Source: Streptosporangiaceae bacterium (GTDB lineage Bacteria; Actinomycetota; Actinomycetes; Streptosporangiales; Streptosporangiaceae). From it: 17,766 bases of DNA. The notes below the pieces were generated by a model, which worked only from the letters and a program-made list of their open reading frames with translations, searched no databases and was not told the origin of the DNA. Shown one piece after another: positions 6,940-13,481 of this stretch; positions within the stretch are counted from its first letter, which is position 1; every line of letters begins with the position of its first letter. A program made the translations under genes and the position numbers. Location of the stretch: assembly GCA_030041195.1 (NCBI GenBank), contig JASHOI010000391.1, positions 1-17,766 of the forward strand. Reading direction: 5' to 3'.

Positions 6940-7680
6940 TTATTCCATCCCTTTCTTGCCCGGAGTCCAGAATGGCTTGGTGACGATGGCACGTCTCGGC
7001 CAGCCGCGGTCGCGCGTGAGATGGTTGCGGATTGCCTGGATGGTGCGTGCCTCGCCGGCCAGGTAGGCGGTGCCGGGCGCGGGCAGGTCGGTGTCGCGCA
7101 CGGCGCCCAGGATGCAGTCGGAGCTGGCCGCGCTGCGCCCGTGCCGGTAGTGCCAGCGCACGTCGCCGGGCAGCGGGAGCCGGTCGCCCGGTTCGTCGGC
7201 TTCGACGATCGTCAGGGAGTGCTGGTCGGCAGGCAGGGCGCGCAGGATCGCGCCGAACGCCACGGCGGCGGTCTCCTCGCCGATGAACAGATGGCTGCCG
7301 GTGGGCTGTGCGACCAGGTTGCCCTGCGGCCTGGTGAAGGTGACCATCTGACCGGGGCGGGCGTGCCGGGCCCATTCCGCTCCGGGCCCGGACCCATGGT
7401 CCAGCACAGCCAGGTCCACGTGGGCCGGCGTGTACTCCCAGATCGAGTACGTCCGCATCTGGCCGAAGATCCAATCCTTCGGGCCGGGAGCGTCGCCGAC
7501 GACGACGCGGACCTGCTGACCCGGATTCCAGTCCGGCACGGTAAGGCCCGCCGTGTCCAGGCGGATCCTGGTCATGCGCGCGGCTATCTTGTCCACGGCC
7601 AGGACCGGAGCGTGCAGCAGCAGCCGGTCGCCGAGGCGGCGCCGGGAGGGCTTCCCGGGAAGGTGCCGGGTATTGCTCAT
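6940..7680 (-). CDS. Siderophore-interacting-type FAD/NADPH flavoprotein (SIP family)
   Basis: The 246-residue protein fits the SIP/ViuB family of flavin reductases that release iron from ferric siderophores in the cytoplasm. An FAD-binding barrel occupies about residues 20-125, with MRTYSIWEY (75-83) where RxY[ST] contacts FAD, and VDLAVLDHGSGPGAEWA (88-104). The NAD(P)H domain follows, with FIGEETAAVAFGAI (132-145), YLAGEARTIQAIRNHL (206-221) and a C-terminal KPFWTPGKKG. The usual R-x-Y-T-x-R is altered to R-T-Y-S-I-W, which may shift flavin or substrate preference. The start ATG at 7680 overlaps the pump stop as ATGA, so it is translationally coupled to the exporter. The same frame is open far upstream (to 8454), but that part is antisense-type noise inside the pump gene. 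Iron or metallophore chemistry is inferred from the family, not shown. Confidence 0.88.
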   Translation of the reverse strand: MSNTRHLPGKPSRRRLGDRLLLHAPVLAVDKIAARMTRIRLDTAGLTVPDWNPGQQVRVVVGDAPGPKDWIFGQMRTYSIWEYTPAHVDLAVLDHGSGPGAEWARHARPGQMVTFTRPQGNLVAQPTGSHLFIGEETAAVAFGAILRALPADQHSLTIVEADEPGDRLPLPGDVRWHYRHGRSAASSDCILGAVRDTDLPAPGTAYLAGEARTIQAIRNHLTRDRGWPRRAIVTKPFWTPGKKGME

Positions 7681-9173
7681 CGCGGTACCTTTCCGCCGCG
7701 GGTTGCTACGGCCTGGTCCGGCTGGCCGTCCAGTTCCGCCTTCTGCGGTCGGCCGGGTGGCTTGCCCGGCAGCAGGAATGCGGCCAGGAACCCAGCGGCG
7801 CCGAGGGCGAGCGCCGCCCTGAAGGCTGCATCGTAGCCGCCCGCGACGGTCTGAGCGGTGGGGTGCAAGGTGCTGGCTGCGAGGTGCCGGGCGAGGATCA
7901 CGGAAAGGATCGCTCCGCCCAGCGTGCCGCCGATCCGGGAGAAGACGTTGAGCGCGGTGCTCGCGTTCCCTGCCGCGGCGGCGGGCAGGTTCCGGTAGCC
8001 GGCGGCGATCGCGGGCATCATGGCCGCCCCGAAACCCAGGCCGCGCAGCACCATGGTGGCGATCAGCTGCCAGTCTGCCGTGGTCGCGGTGACCAGGGTG
8101 AGCGGCAGCGTGCCCAGGCCGACGGCCGCCATCCCCGCCGTTACCACCGGGCGCGGTCCGAGCCGGTCGGCCAGCACGCCAGAGACGGGGAGCATGACCA
8201 TGACCCCGAGTTCCTGCGGGATCAGCATCAGGCCTGCCCGCAGGGCGCTGTCGCCGCGCACTTGCTGGTAGTAAAGCGGAAGCAGCAACATGACGCCGAA
8301 CACGCACATGCCGATGACGACTGAGACTATCGCTGAGCCAGTGAACGCCCGGTCGCGGAAGAACGTGAGCGGGATCAGTGCGCGGTCTTGCAGGACTCGC
8401 GCGTGCAGCACAAAGGCCCCGATCAGCCCCAGCCCGCCGGCGATCGTTGCCCACACCGCGATGTCGGTGAAACTCCCCACCGAGCCGGCGTGCGACAGGC
8501 CATATACCACGAACGCGAGCCCGGGGCTGAGCAGCGCGAACCCCCGCGCATCGAGCCGGGGCGCCGCCTGTTGGCCGGGCTGGGCGCGGGGCAGCGCACG
8601 CAGGCTCAGCAGCAGCGAGAAGACTCCGATCGGGAGGTTAATCAGGAAGATCCACCGCCAGGTGGTGCTGTCGACGATGGCCCCACCGATAATGGGTCCG
8701 GCGACGGGTGCGAGCAGTGCCGGGACCCCGACGATCCCCATCACCCGGCCCATCGCTGCCGACCCTGCCGCGCGGGCCAGCATGGTCTGAGCGACGGGCA
8801 TCAGCAGGGCGCCAGCCGCACCCTGCAGCACGCGGAACCCGATGAGGCTCCCGGCGTTCCAGCTCAACGCGCACAGCCCGGACCCCAGAGTGAACGCCGC
8901 GGTCGCCACGAGGAACACTCGCCTGCCGCCGAACCGGTCCACCGCCCATCCAGCGGTAGGCAGCGTGGTCGCCAGCGCCAGCATGTAGCCGATCACGACC
9001 CATTGGATCGTGGGCAGCCCGGCGTGAAAGCTGCGGCCCAGCGTGTCGAGGGCGATGTTGACGATGGTGGTGTCGAGCATGCTCATCACGATGGCGGGCA
9101 CCAGGACCAGGCCCAGGCGGATCAGCCGCGGGTCGAGCTTGCCGGGCTTAGTGCCCGTACCTGCCTGCGCCAT
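7677..9173 (-). CDS. DHA2-family (14-TM type) MFS drug/H+ antiporter, pump 1
   Basis: The 498-residue integral membrane protein belongs to the EmrB/QacA type of proton-driven exporters. Visible marks are LDTTIVNIAL (33-42, the DHA2 start motif), motif A as GWAVDRFGGRR (75-85), RVLQGAAGALLMP (motif B region, 114-126), the antiporter motif C region GVPALLAPVAGPIIGG (149-164), and WRWIFLINLPIG in the next loop. About 14 hydrophobic segments follow in the usual 6+2+6 arrangement. ATG 9173 has a strong AAAGGGGAG ribosome site. Its promoter (TTGTAC, 18-base spacer, TACGAT on the - strand, 9234 to 9205) is covered by two TetR-type palindromes. The stop overlaps the downstream flavoprotein start. The exported compound is unknown; the coupled SIP gene suggests a siderophore or redox-active small molecule. 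Confidence 0.93.
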   Translation of the reverse strand: MAQAGTGTKPGKLDPRLIRLGLVLVPAIVMSMLDTTIVNIALDTLGRSFHAGLPTIQWVVIGYMLALATTLPTAGWAVDRFGGRRVFLVATAAFTLGSGLCALSWNAGSLIGFRVLQGAAGALLMPVAQTMLARAAGSAAMGRVMGIVGVPALLAPVAGPIIGGAIVDSTTWRWIFLINLPIGVFSLLLSLRALPRAQPGQQAAPRLDARGFALLSPGLAFVVYGLSHAGSVGSFTDIAVWATIAGGLGLIGAFVLHARVLQDRALIPLTFFRDRAFTGSAIVSVVIGMCVFGVMLLLPLYYQQVRGDSALRAGLMLIPQELGVMVMLPVSGVLADRLGPRPVVTAGMAAVGLGTLPLTLVTATTADWQLIATMVLRGLGFGAAMMPAIAAGYRNLPAAAAGNASTALNVFSRIGGTLGGAILSVILARHLAASTLHPTAQTVAGGYDAAFRAALALGAAGFLAAFLLPGKPPGRPQKAELDGQPDQAVATRGGKVPR

Positions 9174-9196
9174 CCGGACTCCCCTTTAAATTGTGC

Positions 9197-9212
9197 TGTA
9201 CCGCATCGTACA
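9197..9212. promoter_or_regulatory. TetR operator candidate B1 (TGTAC-N6-GTACA)
   Basis: TGTACCGCATCGTACA is a perfect site that overlaps the proposed -10 of the pump 1 promoter. Its centre is 21 bases from that of B2 (9218-9233), about two helical turns, so two dimers could bind the same DNA face. Confidence 0.7.
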
Positions 9213-9234
9213 CGTACTGTACAGTACAGTACAA
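9205..9234 (-). promoter_or_regulatory. Promoter of the pump 1 / flavoprotein operon
   Basis: On the - strand a TTGTAC -35 (9234-9229) and a TACGAT -10 (9210-9205) are separated by 18 bases, and the ribosome site and ATG (9173) follow at a normal distance. Both operator palindromes overlap the promoter, as expected for repression by polymerase exclusion. Confidence 0.6.
9218..9233. promoter_or_regulatory. TetR operator candidate B2 (TGTAC-N6-GTACA)
   Basis: TGTACAGTACAGTACA is a perfect TGTAC-N6-GTACA site lying over the proposed -35 and spacer. The local repeat of GTAC also makes an overlapping 14-base palindrome, GTACTGTACAGTAC (9214-9227), so the exact register of binding is uncertain. 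Confidence 0.68.
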
Positions 9235-9302
9235 TAGTAAATACGCAGCCACTTAACGCGGTGCAGGAAGAGCGGACCGCCCGGGACCCGCGCCCTGGCG
9301 GA

Positions 9303-9359
9303 AGACCGGCGAGCGCCCTGGACGGCCTGGACGCTTACCGGGGAGCCCGGTGGTCCGGC
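9303..9359 (+). pseudogene. Relic of a second TetR gene, paralogous to the one at 6264
   Basis: On the + strand this stretch reads RPASALDGLDAYRGARWSG. Its last 14 residues match TetR residues 107-120 (LDSLDAYRGPRWPG) at 11 of 14 positions, and the DNA (9318-9359 against the complement of 6537-6578) matches at 33 of 42 bases, including a 14-base identical run. There is no helix-turn-helix domain before it, since only about 70 bases separate it from the pump operators, and no continuation after it. It points away from pump 1, the usual divergent position for a TetR gene, so an original partner regulator seems to have been lost here. The stop codon and last residues of the next TetR gene (9335-10018) are read from the opposite strand of this relic. 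Confidence 0.55.
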
Positions 9360-10018
9360 CCGGGCTGGGGCTGGTATGCGCGCACGATCAGGTCGGCGGT
9401 GTCGCGAGCGATGCCGGTGATCTCGCGCTTGCTCAGCGGCTGCAGCCCGCGCAGCGAGCGGACCTGGGCTTCGACGGATACCAGCATCACGAACTGGCGG
9501 GCCGGGGTTTCCGGGTCGGGGACGGTGAGCTCGCCGCGGCGGTCGCAGGCCGCGAGGTAGCTGGCGATGGCGCCGATGACCGCCTGGGTTGGCCCGTCGT
9601 CGTGCCAGGACTGCATCAGCTCGGGGTGGTGGGCCATCTCGGCGATCGTGAGCCGGTGCAGGGCCGCGACGTCGGGCGCGGTGATACCCGCTATGAGCCG
9701 GGCGGCGGCGGCCTGTAGGTCCGCGCGGGGGTCGCCGGTGTCGGCGATAACACCGGCCGGGTCATCGGGGTTGAGGCCGCTGGCGGTGTTGGCCCTGGCG
9801 TTGTCGACGACGGCCAGGAACAGCCGCTGCTTGTCGCCGAAGTGCCCGTAGACGGTCTGCTTGCCGACGCCAGCCGCGTCCGCGATCACATCAACGCTGG
9901 CCCGGGCGTATCCCTCGCGCAGGAACACCTCGGTTGCCGCCTTCAGGATCGCGGCGTGCTTGGCGGGCGACCGGCGGTCACGTTCGGTGGTGTTGGGCGT
10001 GGCCATGTCCGCAAGCAT
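9335..10018 (-). CDS. TetR/AcrR-family repressor, divergent from pump 2
   Basis: The 227-residue protein has a TetR helix-turn-helix domain at about residues 20-68: AILKAATEVFLREGYARAS, VDVIADAAGVGKQTVYGHFG and DKQRLFLAVV. A larger C-terminal helical ligand domain follows, resembling the AefR-like type (LHRLTIAEMAHHPELMQSW). Starts at 10018 (MLADMATP) and 10006 (MATPNTTE) both fit, and neither has a convincing ribosome site. It is transcribed away from the second DHA2 pump across an 89-base spacer holding a 21-base palindrome, the classic layout for a repressor controlling itself and the adjacent exporter. Its last codons and TAA stop lie in relic DNA of another TetR gene, so the tail beyond about residue 220 may be a rearrangement product. 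Confidence 0.92.
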   Translation of the reverse strand: MLADMATPNTTERDRRSPAKHAAILKAATEVFLREGYARASVDVIADAAGVGKQTVYGHFGDKQRLFLAVVDNARANTASGLNPDDPAGVIADTGDPRADLQAAAARLIAGITAPDVAALHRLTIAEMAHHPELMQSWHDDGPTQAVIGAIASYLAACDRRGELTVPDPETPARQFVMLVSVEAQVRSLRGLQPLSKREITGIARDTADLIVRAYQPQPGPDHRAPR

Positions 10019-10023
10019 ACCAG

Positions 10024-10052
10024 TTGCTAGACGGAACCGTTCAGTCTAGTCT
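10024..10052 (+). promoter_or_regulatory. Promoter candidate for pump 2
   Basis: TTGCTA (10024-10029) and TAGTCT (10047-10052) are 17 bases apart and lie 56 bases before the pump 2 ATG, which has its own AAGGAG ribosome site at 10096-10101. The palindrome at 10028-10048 fills the spacer. Confidence 0.4.
10028..10048. promoter_or_regulatory. TetR operator candidate C (TAGAC-N11-GTCTA)
   Basis: The 21-base sequence has arms TAGAC and GTCTA and an inner GAAC-C-GTTC, and equals its reverse complement except at three positions. It sits between the divergent TetR (10018) and pump 2 (10108) genes. Extra GTCTA half-sites at 10083-10087 and 10088-10092 could be a second, weaker site. The sequence is unlike the TGTAC sites near pump 1. 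Confidence 0.68.
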
Positions 10053-10107
10053 TGGCGAGACCATCGCGGATGGAACTTGACCGTCTAGTCTAATCAAGGA
10101 GCGCCCG

Positions 10108-11574
10108 ATGAGCCTTCGTCCCGCACCCGGCCGCCGTCCCGCACCCGGCCGCGGGCGGCCCGGCACGCCGCCCGTCCCGGGCCCGGCAGCGGACCGCCTC
10201 GACCCTGCCCTCATCAAGCTCGCGCTGGTGCTGATGCTCGGCTCGCTGGCCGCCGGGATGGACACCACGATCGTCAACGTGGCCCTCGACACCATCCGCC
10301 GGCATTTCGGCGCCCCGGTCGCTGCGGTGCAGTGGATCATCACCGCCTACCTGCTGGCGCTGACGATGGTCGTCCCGCTGACCGCGTGGGCGGTGGAGCG
10401 TTTCGGCGCCCGCCGCATGTGGCTGCTCTCGCTGGGCGCGTTCCTGGCCGGCTCGATGCTCTGCGGCGTCGCGTGGTCGCTGCCCGCCCTGATCACGTTC
10501 CGCGTCCTGCAAGGCCTCGGCGGCGGGATGCTGCTCCCGCTGGTCCGGACGATCCTGGCTCAGGCGGCCGGCCAGCAGCGGATGGGCCGGGCGATGGTCT
10601 TCGTCGCCGTGCCCGGCAGCCTCACCCCGGTCCTCGGGCCGGTCCTCGGCGGCCTGGTGACCGAGAACCTCGGCTGGCGCTGGGCGTTCTACATCAACCT
10701 GCCCATCTGCCTGGCGGGCCTCATCTTCGCCCACCGGACCGTGCCGGCCAGCCAGCCGGGCGGCCGCACCGCCCGGCTCGACGTCCGCGGGCTGGCCCTG
10801 CTCACCGCGGGCCTCGCCGGGGGCGTCTACGGGCTGTCCGAGGCCGGCAGTCACGACGGGTTCGCCGCCCCGGCGGCCTGGGTACCGCTGGCCGCCGCGG
10901 TCGTGCTGCTGGCCGGCTATACCGGCTACGCGCTGGCCACCCGGACCGAGCCGGTCATCGACCTGCGGCTGTTCCGGCACCGGTCGTTCACCGCGTCATC
11001 GGTGATGCTGTTCCTGCTGGGCGGCTCCCTGTTCGGCAGCGCGTTCCTGCTGCCGCTGTACTACCAGCAGGCCCGCCACGCGAGCGCGCTCCAGGCCGGC
11101 CTCCTGCTCGCTCCGCTCGGCCTGGGCATGGCCATCGCGATGAGCTACGTCGGCCGGCTCATCGACCGCACCGGAGCCGAGCGCCTGGTCACGCTCGCCG
11201 GCATGGCCCTCGCGGCGGCCGGCCTGGTCCCCTACACCGTGCTCACCGCGCACAGCAGCCAGGCGCTGCTCGGGGCGAGCCTGTTCGTGACCGGCCTGGG
11301 CCTGGGCACCGTCATCCTGGCCGCGTTCACGGCCACCTACCGCGGCCTCAGCCACGAGGAGTTCGCGCCGGCCACCAGCGCCAACCGCATCCTGCAGCAG
11401 GTCGGCGGCGTGCTGGGCACCGCCGTCCTCGCCATCGTGCTGCAGCAGGCCGCCGGCCACGCACCGGCCGAAGCGTTCGGGCACACGTTCACGTTCGCGC
11501 TCGCGTTCACCGCACTGGCCGTCATCCCCGCGCTGGCGCTTCCGCGCAGGCAGCTGATCCGCTCGTCCGCATGA
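10108..11574 (+). CDS. DHA2-family MFS drug/H+ antiporter, pump 2
   Basis: The 488-residue membrane exporter is of the same family as pump 1 but clearly diverged from it. Marks are MDTTIVNVAL (51-60), motif A as AWAVERFGARR (93-103), RVLQGLGGGMLLP (132-144), motif C as AVPGSLTPVLGPVLGG (167-182) and RWAFYINLPI. The first 30 residues are a Pro/Arg/Gly-rich cytoplasmic tail made partly from an 18-base tandem repeat. ATG 10108 follows AAGGAG by about 6 bases. It is divergent from, and presumably repressed by, the TetR gene at 9335-10018, and it converges on the ECF sigma gene. The substrate is unknown. Compared with pump 1 there is no coupled flavoprotein, so the two pumps probably handle different compounds. 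Confidence 0.93.
   Translation: MSLRPAPGRRPAPGRGRPGTPPVPGPAADRLDPALIKLALVLMLGSLAAGMDTTIVNVALDTIRRHFGAPVAAVQWIITAYLLALTMVVPLTAWAVERFGARRMWLLSLGAFLAGSMLCGVAWSLPALITFRVLQGLGGGMLLPLVRTILAQAAGQQRMGRAMVFVAVPGSLTPVLGPVLGGLVTENLGWRWAFYINLPICLAGLIFAHRTVPASQPGGRTARLDVRGLALLTAGLAGGVYGLSEAGSHDGFAAPAAWVPLAAAVVLLAGYTGYALATRTEPVIDLRLFRHRSFTASSVMLFLLGGSLFGSAFLLPLYYQQARHASALQAGLLLAPLGLGMAIAMSYVGRLIDRTGAERLVTLAGMALAAAGLVPYTVLTAHSSQALLGASLFVTGLGLGTVILAAFTATYRGLSHEEFAPATSANRILQQVGGVLGTAVLAIVLQQAAGHAPAEAFGHTFTFALAFTALAVIPALALPRRQLIRSSA
10117..10152 (+). repeat. Two-copy 18-base tandem repeat in the 5' end of pump 2
   Basis: CGTCCCGCACCCGGCCGC occurs twice with no difference and encodes RPAPGR-RPAPGR. Being in frame and exact, it looks like a recent slippage duplication in the non-membrane N-terminal tail. 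Confidence 0.9.
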
Positions 11575-11578
11575 CCGG

Positions 11579-11608
11579 CCCAGGGGCGTGAACGTTCCAG
11601 CCCCTGGG
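11579..11608. terminator. Hairpin between convergent pump 2 and sigma genes
   Basis: CCCAGGGGC and GCCCCTGGG form a perfect 9-pair stem around a 12-base loop that itself contains GAACGTTC. It begins 4 bases after the pump 2 stop and ends 3 bases before the sigma-factor stop. The position fits a shared bidirectional terminator, though there is no T-run on either side. The whole 30 bases are nearly palindromic, so a protein-binding site is an alternative. Confidence 0.45.
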
Positions 11609-11611
11609 AGA

Positions 11612-12592
11612 TCAGCGGGAGCCCGCGGTGCCGTGCTCGGGTGCGAGGCCGAACAGGGCGAACAGGCCCGGGCTGCGGAAGGTGACGATTCGTGCGATTC
11701 CGGAGGGGGTGACCGTGAGGACGGTGACCGCGTCCGCGCGGTAGGCTCCGTCGCTGTCGCGCTGGTAGATCGCGAACGCCGGCTGGCCGTTCGCCGTGAC
11801 CGGAACCAGCCGGAACCGCCCGGGCACGTCCAGCGCCTGCGCGGCGAAGAAGCGCAGGACCGCCGCCCGGCCGGCGAACCAGGTGAGTGCCGGCGGCATC
11901 TCCAGCGCGACATCCTCGCGCAGCAGTTCGGCCAGCGCGCTGATGTCGGCGCTCTCGAACGCCGCCGCGAACCGGTCCAGCACCGCCCGCCGGCCCGGCT
12001 CGGCGGGCTCGGCGAGCTCGTCCTCGGCGGGCAGCGCCTGCGCGAGCTGGGCCCGGGCTCGCCGCAAGCCGCTGTTCACCGCCGTCGTCGTGGTGCCCAG
12101 CACGTCCGCCACGTGCGCGGCCGGCCACTCCAGCACGTCCCGCAGGATCAGCACCGCGCGCTGCCGGGCGGACAGGTGCTGCAGCGCCGCAACCCACGCC
12201 AGCCGGATGCCCGCCCGCGACACCGCCACCGCGGCCGGGTCCCCGCCGCCGCTGGTCAGCAGCGTGTCCGGAAGCGGCTGCAGCCACGGCACCTCATGCG
12301 CGGCCACCAGCGGCGCCTCCGGATCCTGCCCCGGGCCGCCCAGCCCCGACGGCAGCGGCCGGCGGCCGCGGCGCTCGATCGCGGTCAGGCACACGTTGGT
12401 CGCGATCGCATGCAGCCAGGTCCGCACCGACGAGCGGCCCTCGAACCCGTCAAACGACCGCCACGCGCGCAGGTAGGTCTCCTGCACCAGGTCCTCGGCC
12501 TCCTCGGCCGAGCCCAGCATCCGGTAGCAGTGTGCCAGCAGCTCTCCCCGGAACGGGGCGGTGCGCGTGGTGAAGTCCTCGCTGAGACTCAT
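11612..12592 (-). CDS. ECF sigma factor with C-terminal SnoaL-like domain
   Basis: The 326-residue protein has a sigma2 region at about 12-76 (ELLAHCYRMLGSAEEAEDLV, QETYLRAWRSFDGFEGRSS, WLHAIATNVCLTAIERR). A linker carries VPWLQPLPD, and sigma4 lies at about 130-182 (LQHLSARQRAVLILRDVLEW, AAHVADVLGTTTTAVNSGL). An NTF2/SnoaL-like domain fills about 200-320 (VLDRFAAAFESADISALAEL and LTWFAGRAAVLRFFAAQAL). This matches the SigG/SigJ-like extracytoplasmic sigma factors, in which the C-terminal domain replaces a separate anti-sigma factor and tunes activity; none is encoded nearby. ATG 12592 is preferred over GTG 12601 because GAGG lies at a normal spacing before it. It is the last gene of an SDR-LLM-sigma operon, with its start just past the LLM stop. 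Confidence 0.9.
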   Translation of the reverse strand: MSLSEDFTTRTAPFRGELLAHCYRMLGSAEEAEDLVQETYLRAWRSFDGFEGRSSVRTWLHAIATNVCLTAIERRGRRPLPSGLGGPGQDPEAPLVAAHEVPWLQPLPDTLLTSGGGDPAAVAVSRAGIRLAWVAALQHLSARQRAVLILRDVLEWPAAHVADVLGTTTTAVNSGLRRARAQLAQALPAEDELAEPAEPGRRAVLDRFAAAFESADISALAELLREDVALEMPPALTWFAGRAAVLRFFAAQALDVPGRFRLVPVTANGQPAFAIYQRDSDGAYRADAVTVLTVTPSGIARIVTFRSPGLFALFGLAPEHGTAGSR

Positions 12593-12602
12593 CGCGGCCA
12601 CC

Positions 12603-13442
12603 TCAGCAGGATCCCACCGGGCCGTCGCGGAGCACGCCGCGGACCCGGTCCAGCGACACCGAGGGCTCGAATTCGGTCAGCCACCAGGTGGCGCCCGCCT
12701 CGGCGTAGGGCGCCGGGTCGGCGCCCGGCGGGAGCGCGACCGCGATGTCATAGGGCCCGGCCGCGTCCTCGCGCAGCCCGGCGATGGTGGCAGCGATCCC
12801 GGCGAGCTGGTCCGGGTGCTCCAGGTTGACCGGGAAGAAGCCGTCGTGCCGGGCGGCGCGGCGCAGCGGCCGGGCGTTGCCGGGAAGGCCCGCGACCCAC
12901 ACCGGCACCCCGGGCCGCTGCACCGGGCGGGGCAGGAACCGCATGCCGTCGACGGCGTAGTGGGCGCCGCGGTGGTGCACCGGCCGGCCGGACCACGCGG
13001 CGGTGAGGATCTGCAGCGCCTCGTCGAGCATCTGGCCGCGCTGCCGGTCGTCGGCCTGCTCGCCGGTTGCGGAGAACTCGGCGCCGAAGCGGTCGCTGCC
13101 CAGGCCGACGCCCAGGGTAAGACGCCCGCCGCTGAGCCCGTCCAGCGTCGCGGTCTCCCGGGCCACCTTGACGGGCCGGCGCCGGGCCAGCGGCGTGACC
13201 ATCGGACCCAGCCGGAGCCGCTCGGTGGCGGTGGCGGCCGCGGCCAGCGTGATCCACGGGTCGGCCACATCCCGCACCGGCGCGTGCCAGTTCAGGTTGT
13301 CCCAGACGAAGAACCCGTGCCAGCCTGCCTCCTCGGCCTCGGCGGCCAGCCGTGCGGCCGCCGAGGCGTCGGCGAGCTCGTCGAAGAGCGGCAGCCACAA
13401 AGCCGAGCGCAGCCCGGTCCGTGCTTCGGCTCCGGTGGTCAT
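12603..13442 (-). CDS. LLM-class (luciferase-like) flavin-dependent oxidoreductase
   Basis: The 279-residue TIM-barrel protein of the bacterial-luciferase superfamily would oxidise or reduce a substrate with reduced FMN or F420. Family marks are AEEAGWHGFFVWDNL (36-50), then the strongly conserved PMVTPLARRRPVKVARE and LDGLSGGRLTLGVGLG (80-115), then VHHRGAHYAVDG, the lyase/monooxygenase-type PRPVQRPGVPVWVAG (171-185), and a C-terminal GATWWLTEFEP. Length is near the short end for the family. ATG 13442 has AGGAG about 8 bases upstream. The gene follows the SDR by 39 bases and ends at the start of the sigma gene. F420 use is common for actinobacterial relatives but cannot be settled from sequence. 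The substrate is unknown. Confidence 0.92.
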   Translation of the reverse strand: MTTGAEARTGLRSALWLPLFDELADASAAARLAAEAEEAGWHGFFVWDNLNWHAPVRDVADPWITLAAAATATERLRLGPMVTPLARRRPVKVARETATLDGLSGGRLTLGVGLGSDRFGAEFSATGEQADDRQRGQMLDEALQILTAAWSGRPVHHRGAHYAVDGMRFLPRPVQRPGVPVWVAGLPGNARPLRRAARHDGFFPVNLEHPDQLAGIAATIAGLREDAAGPYDIAVALPPGADPAPYAEAGATWWLTEFEPSVSLDRVRGVLRDGPVGSC

Positions 13443-13481
13443 CTGCTTCGCTCCTGTCCTGTCGTCGGATCGGGCCGCGCG

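Noticed and set aside
6897..6992. Longer start for the TetR gene at 6264
   Set aside because: It would add 32 residues without family resemblance, read through two operator palindromes and overlap the end of the flavoprotein gene.
7681..8454. N-terminal extension of the siderophore-interacting-type frame
   Set aside because: The frame is open to 8454, but this part lies within the pump 1 gene in another frame and shows no domain. The family N-terminus begins after the ATG at 7680.
9205..9234. Iron box (DtxR/Fur type) at the pump 1 promoter
   Set aside because: The coupled SIP gene made an iron-responsive site attractive, but the palindromes here are GTAC-centred and shared with the TetR gene, not the TTAGG-type or GATAAT-type arms expected for DtxR or Fur.
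8388..9560. 390-codon + strand open frame
   Set aside because: It is mostly antisense to pump 1. Only the short segment 9303-9359 carries real homology, to a TetR, and that is reported as a relic.
10332..11591. 419-codon + strand open frame inside pump 2
   Set aside because: It is a shifted frame of the transporter gene with Arg/Pro/Gly-rich composition and no hydrophobic segments.
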